64,000 nucleotides of DNA from PALSA-894 sp034669145 (GTDB lineage: Bacteria > Pseudomonadota > Alphaproteobacteria > Rhizobiales > Xanthobacteraceae): contig JAXDNY010000182.1 in assembly GCA_034669145.1 (NCBI GenBank), forward strand, positions 1-64,000, given 5' to 3'. Shown piece by piece: positions 18,080 through 26,203 of the stretch (positions are counted from its first letter, which is position 1; each line of letters opens with the position of its first letter). The notes beneath the pieces were generated by a model. It saw only the letters and a list, made by a program, of their open reading frames with translations, searched no databases and was not told the origin of the DNA. Both the position numbers and the translations under genes were made by a program.

Positions 18080-18715
18080 ATGACCTGGCTGACCCGTCTT
18101 AGGCTCGCGCTCCGCGGCCGGTTGCCCGAGCGGCTGCGCCATGGGCTGCGACTCACCCGCCACCTGGTAGCGAAGGGCCAGCCCTCGATGGCCGTTCCGC
18201 CGGAGCTGCTGGCCGGCTGCCGCATGTGCGCGTCGCGCGACGAGCTGGTGAACAATCTGCCGCGCGGCGGCCGCGTCGCCGAAGTCGGGACCTATCGCGG
18301 GCATTTCGCACGGCACATTCTTGGCTGCGCGCCGGCCGAGCTGCATCTGATCGATCTGGATTTCTCATTGCTCGATCCGGCGGTCGCCGCCGACGCGCGC
18401 GTCACGACACATCAGGGCCTGTCGCAAGAGAGGCTCGCGCAATTCCCCGACGATCATTTCGACTGGATCTACATCGACGGCGATCATTCCTACGAAGGCG
18501 CGAGTAGCGATGCACGCGTGGCCGCCGCGAAGGTCAAGCCCGGCGGCCATCTTGTGTTCAACGATTTCGCCCACGCCGACCCCTATCTCGGCGCCTATGG
18601 GGTGCACCGCGCGGTCGTGGAATTCGCCGTCACGCGCGGCTGGAAATTCGTGTGGTGGGCCTATGAGCCGCACGGGCTTTATGACGTCGCGCTGCAGCGT
18701 CCGATCAAGGACTAG
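18080..18715 (+). CDS. Class I SAM-dependent methyltransferase
   Basis: 211 residues. SAM-binding motif I is VAEVGTYRGHFARHIL. YIDGDHSYEGASSDARVAAAKV around residues 130-150 is characteristic of the Methyltransf_24 group (macrocin-O-methyltransferase-like), in which the acidic pair binds a metal. GGHLVFNDFA follows. The substrate is unknown, and no sugar or natural-product cluster is adjacent. The gene is divergent from DUF1800, with an AT-rich gap containing the shared promoter region. Confidence 0.8.
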   Translation: MTWLTRLRLALRGRLPERLRHGLRLTRHLVAKGQPSMAVPPELLAGCRMCASRDELVNNLPRGGRVAEVGTYRGHFARHILGCAPAELHLIDLDFSLLDPAVAADARVTTHQGLSQERLAQFPDDHFDWIYIDGDHSYEGASSDARVAAAKVKPGGHLVFNDFAHADPYLGAYGVHRAVVEFAVTRGWKFVWWAYEPHGLYDVALQRPIKD

Positions 18716-18805
18716 CGGCGGGCTTGTTGCGCCCGCCCGGCGATTGCCGAATACTGACCGCAACAAGAACCGCCCATCAACAAGAACCGCCCATGGAGAC
18801 GATCG

Positions 18806-19555
18806 ATGGCTTTCTACCGAGGCATGACGTGCACGAACGTGACGCTGAAAGGCGACGGCGGAACGCCGATCACCGCCTATACGGCAAAGCCGGAAGGGTC
18901 GGGCCCGTTTCCGGGCGTCGTGCTGATCCACCATCTGCCGGGGTGGAGCGAGCTCTACATCGAGACGACGCGGCGCTTTGCGCATCACGGTTATCTGGCG
19001 ATCTGCGCGAACCTCTACGAGCGCGCCGGCGAGGGCAACCCGGACGACGTCGCCGCGAAAGTGCGCGCCGACGGCGGCATTCCCGACGCGCAGATGGTCG
19101 GCGATACGGCAGCCGCCGTGGCGTGGATGCGCGCGCAGAAGGAGCATAACGGCAAGGTCGGCGTCTACGGCTCGTGTTCCGGCGGGAGGCACGCTTTCAT
19201 CTATGCGTGCCAACGGAAAGACGCGGATGCGGCCGTCGACATGTGGGGCGGCCGGGTCGTGATGGGCAAGGAGGAGCTCAACGCCAAGACGCCGGTCGCG
19301 CCGATCGACATGACCAAGGATCTGTCCTGCCCGCTGCTCGGCATTTTCGGCAATGACGACCGCGCACCGAGCCCCGAGCAGGTGAACGAGCACGAGGCCG
19401 CGCTGAAGAAGCACGGCAAGACCTACGAATTCCACCGCTACGACGGTGCCGGTCACGGCTTCAATTATTGGCACCGGCCGCTCTACCGCCCCGAACAGGC
19501 GATGGACGCCTGGGGCAAGGTGTTCGCCTTCTTCGGCAAGCATCTGGCGAAGTAG
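18806..19555 (+). CDS. Dienelactone hydrolase family protein
   Basis: 249-residue cytosolic alpha/beta hydrolase. The nucleophile elbow is YGSCSGG (C124), a cysteine as in true dienelactone hydrolases. The acid is in FGNDDRAPSP and the histidine in GAGHGFNYWH. Dienelactone hydrolases act in the modified ortho-cleavage pathway of (chloro)catechols, but no catechol genes are nearby. A GGAG ribosome site precedes the ATG by eight bases. The small gene at 19567 follows by 11 bases and is probably co-transcribed. Confidence 0.87.
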   Translation: MAFYRGMTCTNVTLKGDGGTPITAYTAKPEGSGPFPGVVLIHHLPGWSELYIETTRRFAHHGYLAICANLYERAGEGNPDDVAAKVRADGGIPDAQMVGDTAAAVAWMRAQKEHNGKVGVYGSCSGGRHAFIYACQRKDADAAVDMWGGRVVMGKEELNAKTPVAPIDMTKDLSCPLLGIFGNDDRAPSPEQVNEHEAALKKHGKTYEFHRYDGAGHGFNYWHRPLYRPEQAMDAWGKVFAFFGKHLAK

Positions 19556-19566
19556 GAGAGTCTCGC

Positions 19567-19872
19567 ATGTGCACGTCCATCATCGAGGTCGTCCGCGCAG
19601 AGGGCATGGCGAAGCGTGGGGACGAATGGTTTCCGCTCACGCAGTCGGTCGTCGCCTATGACCACGCGCGCCATGCGAACCTCGGCGACGTCATCACGCT
19701 CGATTTCATCAACACAAGCCTCGAACCCGGCGCGCGCGCCGGGATCGAGCTGACGCTGGAAACCGCCAAGGAGCTGCGCGCCGCGCTCGACCGCGCAATC
19801 GCAGCGGCCGACTTCGAGGAGGCGGAGGTGCGCGGCAAGGGCGCCGTGCCAAGCCTCGTCCGGGCGGCGTAA
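19567..19872 (+). CDS. Small conserved protein, probable DUF6295 family
   Basis: 101 residues, soluble, starting MCTSIIEVVRAEGMAKRGDE. The compact mix of strands followed by a helix (AAALDRAIAAADFEEAE-like segment) resembles the DUF6295 family. Function unknown. AGGAGAG lies seven bases before the ATG. It is probably the second gene of an operon with the dienelactone hydrolase. Confidence 0.65.
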   Translation: MCTSIIEVVRAEGMAKRGDEWFPLTQSVVAYDHARHANLGDVITLDFINTSLEPGARAGIELTLETAKELRAALDRAIAAADFEEAEVRGKGAVPSLVRAA

Positions 19873-19923
19873 CGCGAGACACGCAGCTGCAGGCATCGGC
19901 CGCCATCGGTATCGGAGTCGCGT

Positions 19924-20781
19924 CTAGACGGAAGCCGGCTGGTGCGCGCGGAGGAACGACCGGATCTGGCGCACCACCAGCGGGATGCGCTCCTTCGGCT
20001 CCTTCCACGGGAACAAGCTCACTTCCGCCTTCGGCGCCAGCATCGCGGCTTCCATGGCGATGGCATAAGGGTGCGCCGGAATGTCATCCGGCAGGATCAG
20101 CACCGGCGTCTGGCAATTCTTCACGAAATCGCGCGTGACAGTGAAAACGAAGTCGGGATCGGTGCGGTACATCCGGGTCAGGAATTTGTCGACCGTCTCC
20201 ATCGCGATCTCGGGCCGGCGTTTGACCAGCTCGGGACCCCAGCCCTTCATGTTGTTGTCGTAGAACAGGTCGCGCATCTCGGGGCGCGAGCCGCTCGGCT
20301 GCGCCAGCACGGCGGCGACGACCCGATTGGGCGCGCGCTTGAGCAAATTCCAGATGAACGGCCCCCCGATGCAGAAGCCGAGCACCATGAACTTGCCGAT
20401 GCCGAGGTGATCCATCAGGCCGATATGGTCGTCGGTGTAGGCATCCCAAGGCCGGTCGATCTCGAGCGGGCCAGAGGACTCGCCGGCATTGGCGTTGCGC
20501 AGATCGGCCGCGATGCACCGGTACTCGCTCTTGAGCTCGTCGATCGCGTTGAAGGGATGACTGCTGCCTTTGAGCCCGGCGACCGACGAATTCAACCCGC
20601 CGCCCGCAATGAGCAGCAGCGGGAAGCCGGAGCCGTGCTCCTCATAGCGGATGCAGACGGCGCCTTTTTCATAGAACGACATGGCTCCTCCTTGAGCGGT
20701 CTGCGCGAAGGCGCGCGGCGCAGCCGCCATTGCGGTCGCGGCCGCGCCTGTTGCCAACACATCGCGCCGGTTCGCATCCAT
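19924..20781 (-). CDS. Tat-exported alpha/beta hydrolase with a cysteine nucleophile
   Basis: 285 residues. The Tat signal is NRRDVLATGAAATAMAAAP. The alpha/beta-hydrolase domain has an elbow GFCIGG (C137) where Ser is usual, and PDDIPAHPYA supplies Asp and His candidates; no His is seen at the normal C-terminal position. The ATG at 20781 is chosen for its AAGGAG ribosome site. It follows a Bug gene on the same strand, with 58 bases between them, suggesting that transported ligand and hydrolase may be linked. Substrate unknown. Confidence 0.8.
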   Translation of the reverse strand: MDANRRDVLATGAAATAMAAAPRAFAQTAQGGAMSFYEKGAVCIRYEEHGSGFPLLLIAGGGLNSSVAGLKGSSHPFNAIDELKSEYRCIAADLRNANAGESSGPLEIDRPWDAYTDDHIGLMDHLGIGKFMVLGFCIGGPFIWNLLKRAPNRVVAAVLAQPSGSRPEMRDLFYDNNMKGWGPELVKRRPEIAMETVDKFLTRMYRTDPDFVFTVTRDFVKNCQTPVLILPDDIPAHPYAIAMEAAMLAPKAEVSLFPWKEPKERIPLVVRQIRSFLRAHQPASV

Positions 20782-20839
20782 GATCGCTGCTCCTTCGATG
20801 GTTGTCACGGCCGGCGCTGTACGCGCTCGGCGAAGATCC

Positions 20840-21817
20840 TCAATCGGGTTTCAGATTTCCGGCCCGGATCACCTTGCTCCAGTTCTCCGTGTCGCTCCTG
20901 ATCAGCGCGGAGAGCTCTTCCGGGCTGCTGCCGACCGGTACGAATCCAATCGTCGCAAAGCGCTCCTTGATGTTCGGGCTCGCCAATGCCTTCGCGAGTT
21001 CGCGATGGAGCACCGCGATGATGTCCTTCGGGGTCTTCGCCGGCGCAAACACGCCGACCCACTGATCGCCCTTCGTTTCGGGAAAGCCGGCTTCCGCCAT
21101 GGTCGGCACATCGGGCAGCGATGGCGCGCGCGCCTTGCCCGTCACCGCAAGGGCGCGCAGCCTGCCGTCGAGGATGTGCCGCACCACGGGCGGCGTCGAA
21201 CTGAACACCGCCGGCACATGTCCCGCTACGGCCGCCGCGACCGCCGGACCTGCGCCCGGATAGGGCACGTGCACGACATCGAAACCGACCGACTGCCCGA
21301 ACTGCGCGCCGACGAGATGCGTGACCGATCCCGCACCGCCCGAGCTGAAGGTGAACCGCGAGCCCTGGCCCTTGGCGAATGCGACGAACTCCGCGACCGT
21401 CTTTGCCGGCACGGACGGATGGACGGCAAATACGACGTCGTTCGTCGCCGCCAGCATGACAGGTTCGAAATCCCGGAAGGGATCGTATGTGGCCTTCTCG
21501 AAGAAGATCGGATTGATCGCAAAGCTGTTGACGTTGAACAGGATGGTGTAGCCGTCCGGCGGAGCCTTCGCGACCTGCACGGTGCCGATGCCGCCGCTCG
21601 CACCGCCGACATTCTCGATATAAAACTGCTTGCCGAGTTGATCGCTGAGCTTCTGCACGATCAGCCGTGCGAAAATATCCGTGGGGCCGCCGGGAGCGAA
21701 CGGCACCACCACGCGGACCGCCCGGGTGGGATACGATTGACCCAGTGCGATGCGCGGCCGCGTGACGAGGGCCACAGCGCCAGCAGCGAGCAAAGCCTTG
21801 CGACGGGAAAGCGTCAT
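20840..21817 (-). CDS. Bug/TctC family periplasmic receptor
   Basis: 325 residues. The N-terminus MTLSRRKALLAAGAVAL is twin-arginine-like, and the mature protein begins QSYPTRAVRVVVPF. The loop PGGPTD is the canonical Bug binding loop, followed by PPDGYTI and HVPYPGAGPAVAAAVAG. Start is set by GGGAGGGGAGA directly before the ATG. The gene lies upstream of the Cys-type hydrolase and is likely in one transcript with it. Confidence 0.9.
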   Translation of the reverse strand: MTLSRRKALLAAGAVALVTRPRIALGQSYPTRAVRVVVPFAPGGPTDIFARLIVQKLSDQLGKQFYIENVGGASGGIGTVQVAKAPPDGYTILFNVNSFAINPIFFEKATYDPFRDFEPVMLAATNDVVFAVHPSVPAKTVAEFVAFAKGQGSRFTFSSGGAGSVTHLVGAQFGQSVGFDVVHVPYPGAGPAVAAAVAGHVPAVFSSTPPVVRHILDGRLRALAVTGKARAPSLPDVPTMAEAGFPETKGDQWVGVFAPAKTPKDIIAVLHRELAKALASPNIKERFATIGFVPVGSSPEELSALIRSDTENWSKVIRAGNLKPD

Positions 21818-21983
21818 TCTCCCCTCCCAAGAGGAATGCGCAACCGCTTGCCTGTAGCCTAACAACTGGTCGGCCCGGCGCAACACCGTTCGACCATGAA
21901 TATTCCCAATGTTTCTTTCTTTCGAGCGAGACGGGAAGCCGGTAGGCTCAGAGAACCAAAAACAGAATTCGAGGAGGACTCCC

Positions 21984-22688
21984 ATGCATAGCATCAAGTT
22001 GCTTGCCGTCTCGGCTTTCGCGCTGTTCGCAGCGTCCGGCGCGCTCGCCCAGCAGCCCGCGGCACCGGCGGCACCGCCCCCACTGCCGCAGGCACCGAAC
22101 ATGAGCTTCTTCGTCACCGGCGCGGGCCCCGGCAAGGGCGCCGACCTCGGCGGCATCGAGGGTGCCGACCGGCATTGCCAGACGTTGGCGGAGCGCCATG
22201 GCGCGGGGGGAAAAACCTGGCGCGCCTATCTCAGTTCGCAGCCCGCCGACGGCAAACCGGCCGTCAACGCACGTGACCGCGTAGGCAAAGGCCCGTGGCA
22301 GAATTTCAAGGGCACGGTGGTCGCCGCCAGCGTCGACGACCTGCATAGCGACAACAACAAGCTCAGCTTCGACAACTCGCTGTCCGAACGCGGCTTCATC
22401 ATTCCGGGCGTGGGCTTTGCGCCGAATCGTCATGACGTGCTGACCGGCTCGACCCCGGAAGGTAATGCGTTCCCGGCCGGCGACGATCGCACCTGCCGCA
22501 ACTGGACGAGCAGCACGCAGGGCGCCGCGATGGTCGGGCATATCGACCGCAAGGGATTGCGCGACGACGCGGCGGCGCGCTCGTGGAATTCATCGCACCC
22601 CTCGCGCGGTCCCGAGGGCGGCTGCAGCGCGGCCGATCTGCGCGGCACCGGCGGCGATGGGCTGTTCTACTGCTTCGCCGCGAACTAG
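21984..22688 (+). CDS. Secreted lectin-like protein (endostatin/collagen-NC10-like fold)
   Basis: 234 residues. A signal peptide ends ALAQ, then a Pro/Ala-rich linker, then a domain beginning MSFFVTGAGPGKGADLGGIEGADRHC. The spacing of Cys in ADRHC, RTCRNW, GGCSAADL and the final LFYCFAAN matches secreted domains often labelled lectin-like in rhizobia. Ligand unknown. GAGGAGGA is a strong ribosome site. It is divergent from the Bug gene at 20840-21817. Confidence 0.7.
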   Translation: MHSIKLLAVSAFALFAASGALAQQPAAPAAPPPLPQAPNMSFFVTGAGPGKGADLGGIEGADRHCQTLAERHGAGGKTWRAYLSSQPADGKPAVNARDRVGKGPWQNFKGTVVAASVDDLHSDNNKLSFDNSLSERGFIIPGVGFAPNRHDVLTGSTPEGNAFPAGDDRTCRNWTSSTQGAAMVGHIDRKGLRDDAAARSWNSSHPSRGPEGGCSAADLRGTGGDGLFYCFAAN

Positions 22689-22732
22689 GGCGAGGCCCGA
22701 GAGCAGCGCGCGGTGACCGGCAGACGTAAGAA

Positions 22733-22762
22733 AGTCCGGAGCAACGCGAGTTGCCCCGGACT
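22733..22762 (-). terminator. Rho-independent terminator of the small repeat-protein gene
   Basis: AGTCCGG-A-GCAAC, tetraloop GCGA, GTTGC-C-CCGGACT: a 12-bp stem with one mismatch. Read on the minus strand it is followed by TTTCTTA, so it suits the gene ending at 22806. On the plus strand, a weaker GGAGCG/CGCTCC hairpin followed by TCTTTT (22777-22805) may serve the lectin-like gene. Confidence 0.65.
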
Positions 22763-22805
22763 GAGATCGATCCAATGGAGCGGCCTTACGCTCCGGATAA
22801 ATCTT

Positions 22806-23078
22806 TTACATCTTCTTCTTCTTGGGCTTCTTGACCTTCTTCTTGAGGCCAGGGCCGCCGGGATTCTCGTTGCGGAGGCCGGGGCCGCCGGGATTCTCGT
22901 TGCGGAGGCCGGGGCCACCGGGGTTTTCACTTCGTTGCGCCAACTGCACGGACTTCGCCGTCGTCGCGTTCAACAGCGGAGTGTCCTGGCTTGTTGTCGA
23001 GCTCATCGCATGGGCCGGCAGCGACATGGCAACGACGCCGGCCGCTGCAAGCAGCGTATTCCGAACGAAAGTCTTCAT
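22806..23078 (-). CDS. Small secreted protein with PGGPGL repeats and a lysine tail
   Basis: 90 residues. A signal peptide ends AHA, near residue 24. Three copies of a ten-residue unit, ENPGGPGLRN (residues 51-78), are followed by an almost purely basic tail, KKKVKKPKKKKM. At DNA level two of the units are near-identical 30-base tandem repeats, a slippage-prone tract. No family recognised. The charge suggests binding to polyanions or the cell surface, an inference only. GAGG precedes the ATG. Confidence 0.75.
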   Translation of the reverse strand: MKTFVRNTLLAAAGVVAMSLPAHAMSSTTSQDTPLLNATTAKSVQLAQRSENPGGPGLRNENPGGPGLRNENPGGPGLKKKVKKPKKKKM

Positions 23079-23416
23079 GAGCGAACCTCACTAGGTTGAA
23101 AGTCTCATAGTACCGAGACACGACTCAGCGTACGCCGTTGAAAATGAATTGAAAATGAATAGTTGGAACCAAGATATGCGGTCTCTCGCAAGGTGCGCAC
23201 AAGTCCGTTACTGTTGAAACCCTTCCAATTGAAAGACAAGTCAGAGTTCAGTCTTGCCTTGGTCATCTTCAGAGCAAGGATCAACACGTTCGGTCACAGA
23301 AACGTGTCGCCGTTCTAGAAGGCAAGACATTCGGCGAGCGCATCCAACGCCAAAACGACGCTGAAAGCCACCGGGTCCGAACGGACGAGGCCCGATTCCG
23401 ACCAACCAGGCTTGGC
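23079..23416. other. Intergenic region upstream of the PGGPGL protein
   Basis: 338 bases, AT-richer than its surroundings, containing a near-perfect direct repeat TTGAAAATGAA twice around 23138-23159. It should hold the promoter of the minus-strand gene starting at 23078. No gene was recognised. Confidence 0.4.
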
Positions 23417-24445
23417 CTAACGCCGCGCGGGCCGGAACGCTTTCCCGCTGCGGCTCTTGCCGGCGCTCGGTTTTGCGGCCGCAACGAACTTTCCGGTCCT
23501 CGACATTTTCATCGCGCCTGGCACCAACGCCGCTTGCCCATAATTACGATGGAGCTGGACAAACTCGCGGATAAGTTCGTAGCAGACGTAGATCTTCTTG
23601 CTGAGCGGAAGGTATCGCGCATCTGCCTTGCCGCATTCCCGCATTTCGAGCGAGATCGGTATCTTCCAGGCAAAGTCTTCCGACAGCCACTCGGCCACGG
23701 ATTCCAGGATCTGGAGCTTGCGGCCGATCTCTGCCAGCGAGGCGAATTCGGTCGTCGCGCCGTAGCTCACTTCGATTTTCGTTTTCGGGTCTTCCGGCTT
23801 GCGCTTGTGAGGCTTCAGCACTTCGTCCCAGGACCACTCCGCATTGCTGTAATCGAACTTGCACGTATTTTGGCGTTCCTCAGGAAGCTTCACCTCCTTG
23901 GCAAGGCTCAGGAACTTGTCGGGCGCTCCGCCAACCATCAGGCAAACGATGTAGTAGGCTCGCTGCACATCCAGGCCGTGCTCGTCATAAAATGGGCTCG
24001 GGATACCCTGTTTTCTGTCCCGCTGGTCGCTAAGAAACCAACCCTTCGCGGCGTTGACGATGACGCGATCCGCGAAGGAATTCCCCATCTTGAGAGCGAC
24101 AAGCGTCGCAAGCGCGTCGGCTGCGTCCTCTTCCCGCCCGATAACCGGTATTTCGAAGACACTGATAAGCGCGTGAGCGGTTTCGTGTCCCAGCACGAAC
24201 AGTACGTTGCCGGTGACGAACTCGACCCCGTCCTTGATCTGATCCGGGGTCTTCCCTCTGTTATAACGCGGGTCGCTTTGGAACATGTTTGTGACATCGG
24301 CGACCGCTTTTTCGAGCTCCAATCGCTTGGCCATGTGGGCGCTCGAGTCAGTTTGGGCGAAGGCGGCAGGTCCTGCCACAAGGACCACGAGCGCCAAGGC
24401 CGCCGGACAAACCCGCCGCGCGAAGCGGATCATGCGCTGAAACAT
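23417..24445 (-). CDS. DUF4344 metallopeptidase, permuted order
   Basis: 342 residues with a signal peptide ending AFAQ. The zinc motif LGHETAHALI (HExxH, residues 87-91) is followed by GREEDAADALATL, whose glutamates provide the third ligand. A second block (residues 222-295) runs from KIEVSYGA to YVCYELIREF with a conserved MRECGKADARY. In the other DUF4344 protein of this window (54892-55725) the corresponding block comes before the HExxH block, so the two proteins appear circularly permuted. The C-terminal tail is Lys/Arg/Ala-rich. Peptidase activity is inferred. Start at 24445 follows GAGGAGGGG. Confidence 0.82.
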   Translation of the reverse strand: MFQRMIRFARRVCPAALALVVLVAGPAAFAQTDSSAHMAKRLELEKAVADVTNMFQSDPRYNRGKTPDQIKDGVEFVTGNVLFVLGHETAHALISVFEIPVIGREEDAADALATLVALKMGNSFADRVIVNAAKGWFLSDQRDRKQGIPSPFYDEHGLDVQRAYYIVCLMVGGAPDKFLSLAKEVKLPEERQNTCKFDYSNAEWSWDEVLKPHKRKPEDPKTKIEVSYGATTEFASLAEIGRKLQILESVAEWLSEDFAWKIPISLEMRECGKADARYLPLSKKIYVCYELIREFVQLHRNYGQAALVPGAMKMSRTGKFVAAAKPSAGKSRSGKAFRPARR

Positions 24446-24509
24446 ATGACACCCCTCCTCGGGTTTTGTACCATTTAAGCAAACCGCGCGCGGTGAGTAC
24501 ATGGGCCGA

Positions 24510-24706
24510 TCAGCCGCCGAGAAGTTTCTTCGCCAGCATCACTGGATGCCCTTGTTGCCGTTGACCATCTGCGTGACGCGCAGGTCGGCGGCGAGGCTGG
24601 CACAGCGTGCAGGCCTGCCCGCGCGACAGGTTGGTGCGGCGGTAGATCAGCGCGATTTGTCGCGCGGCGCGATCGCCACACAGTCGTCGAGATTGGGATC
24701 GCCATC
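24510..24706 (-). pseudogene. Decayed 3' end of an acetamidase/formamidase gene
   Basis: Reads on the minus strand as the last 65 or so codons of the FmdA/AmdA family. DPNLDDCVAIA, ALIYRRTNLSRGQACTLC, RVTQMVNGNKG and VMLAKKLLGG are recognisable, but small deletions break the frame several times. It aligns with the 3' end of the intact gene at 29428-30366, is diverged from it, and has no upstream part. Confidence 0.85.
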
Positions 24707-24730
24707 GGAGAGGCCGGACAGCAATATCCG

Positions 24731-25690
24731 CTAATTTTCTTGTTCTCTTGCATCCAACGACTTGGCAACCTCCCGGGAAGCCTCGACAAAAACCTGCGTG
24801 ACCGGATTGAGCGAGCGGTTCTTCAACGTGACGATCGCTATTGGTCTGCGCGCGGTCGGCAACTCGATCCGTAGACGCCTGATGGCGGTATTTTTCGTCG
24901 GGAACTTCAGGACGGAATCGGGAACGATCGTGATGAAGCGGCCGCTGGCGAGGAGTGCATCGCGCACAGGGACGGTACTGGCGATGACCGCCGTTCGAGG
25001 CAGGCCGCATCCATGGGCTCGAAAGGCCTCTGCGATGACGGAGCCCGATAAGGACTCCGGCGGCGGCAAGGTCCAAGGCTCGTTCATCAAATCTCCAAGC
25101 GCCACTTTGCGCCGCCTCGTCCATGGATTCTTCGCAGATGCCACGACCACCTGAGGTTCGAGATAGAGAACCTCTGCCTGCAGGTGATCCTGCGCGATCG
25201 GTTGGAACATGCGGGCGATAACCAAATCGACCTTGCGCTCTTCCAGCGCCCGGTACGTCGTCTCGGACTCCGCGGTCAGCAGATGCAAGGTAATGCGGGG
25301 GTACTTCCGGATCAGACGATCGACCACAGCGCACACGAAACCTGAGCCAAGCGCGACCGAGGTTCCGATCCTCACTTCACCTGCTGTCGGATCCGCAAGA
25401 AATTCAATGAACTTGACGGCCTGCCTTAACTCGTCGAACGCGGCGAGCCCCCTGCCCAGAAGTGCATGGCCATAAGTCGTGGGTTCAACGCCTTGAGAAC
25501 TGCGGTCGAGGAGCCGCACGCCCAAAGTATGCTCTAAATCAGCAATCGCTTTTGAAACGACAGGATTTGAGACCGAAAGCTGGCCTGCGGCCTTTGTCAT
25601 GCTGCCCCATTGCGCAACGGCGAGAAGAATATGCAGGTCACGCAGCTTGAGGCGGCGTCCGATGCGATCAGCCCAGTTCATGGGAGTCAT
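24731..25690 (-). CDS. LysR family transcriptional regulator
   Basis: 319 residues. The winged helix at residues 15-75 includes LHILLAVAQWGSMTKAAGQL and SNPVVSKAIADLEHTLGVRL. The effector domain follows, with GEVRIGTSVALGSGFV. The ATG at 25690 is preferred to a TTG at 25699; neither has a good ribosome site. It is divergent from the genes at 25804 and 26204, so it probably controls the Bug receptor gene in response to that receptor's ligand or a breakdown product. Confidence 0.9.
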   Translation of the reverse strand: MTPMNWADRIGRRLKLRDLHILLAVAQWGSMTKAAGQLSVSNPVVSKAIADLEHTLGVRLLDRSSQGVEPTTYGHALLGRGLAAFDELRQAVKFIEFLADPTAGEVRIGTSVALGSGFVCAVVDRLIRKYPRITLHLLTAESETTYRALEERKVDLVIARMFQPIAQDHLQAEVLYLEPQVVVASAKNPWTRRRKVALGDLMNEPWTLPPPESLSGSVIAEAFRAHGCGLPRTAVIASTVPVRDALLASGRFITIVPDSVLKFPTKNTAIRRLRIELPTARRPIAIVTLKNRSLNPVTQVFVEASREVAKSLDAREQEN

Positions 25691-25803
25691 CTTAGCCAAA
25701 CGACTAATATCATGCAGGAGAATAGAACTTTTCAGTTACATCAAATCGGTACAACTTTCAATATACGCAGAATTCGACTGCACGGAATCCCAGGGAGGGC
25801 GTC

Positions 25804-26016
25804 ATGGCAACGGTTCTGATTACGGCAATCCGCGAAAATTGCGGCTATCTGCAGGACGAGGGTTGGCATCAGACAGCCCACTTGATGACACTCGCGGCTC
25901 ATGAGATCGAGCGCCTGAACGACCGCGTACGCGAGTTAGAGACACGCGCCCCGGTCCGGGGCGAACGCCGGGCGCAGCGGTGGTGGCATCGCGTGAGACC
26001 CCTTGTTGCTGGTTGA
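25804..26016 (+). CDS. Small hypothetical protein with a coiled-coil-like helix
   Basis: 70 residues: MATVLITAIRENCGYLQDEG, then a long amphipathic helix HEIERLNDRVRELETR and a basic, Trp-containing tail. No recognised family. A strong GGGAGGG ribosome site seven bases upstream supports translation. It lies in the divergent gap between LysR and the Bug gene. Confidence 0.6.
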   Translation: MATVLITAIRENCGYLQDEGWHQTAHLMTLAAHEIERLNDRVRELETRAPVRGERRAQRWWHRVRPLVAG

Positions 26017-26203
26017 CATGATGGCAAACACACCGACGTCGTGCCGCGACGAGGCAGATATGGACTCGCGGACTTCATGACTGATCGTCTGGGTCGTTGT
26101 GTGGAATTGTTCGGTCGTGGCTTCGTGCATAGGAGCGGCCAAATTTTCGTTAACCAGGTGGTTCGCGCGCATGAGCCTCCTGAAATCTGCGGGAGAGAAT
26201 ACC

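Noticed and set aside
22846..22920. CRISPR-like short repeats
   Set aside because: The 30-base repeats are contiguous without spacers and encode PGGPGL units of a protein.
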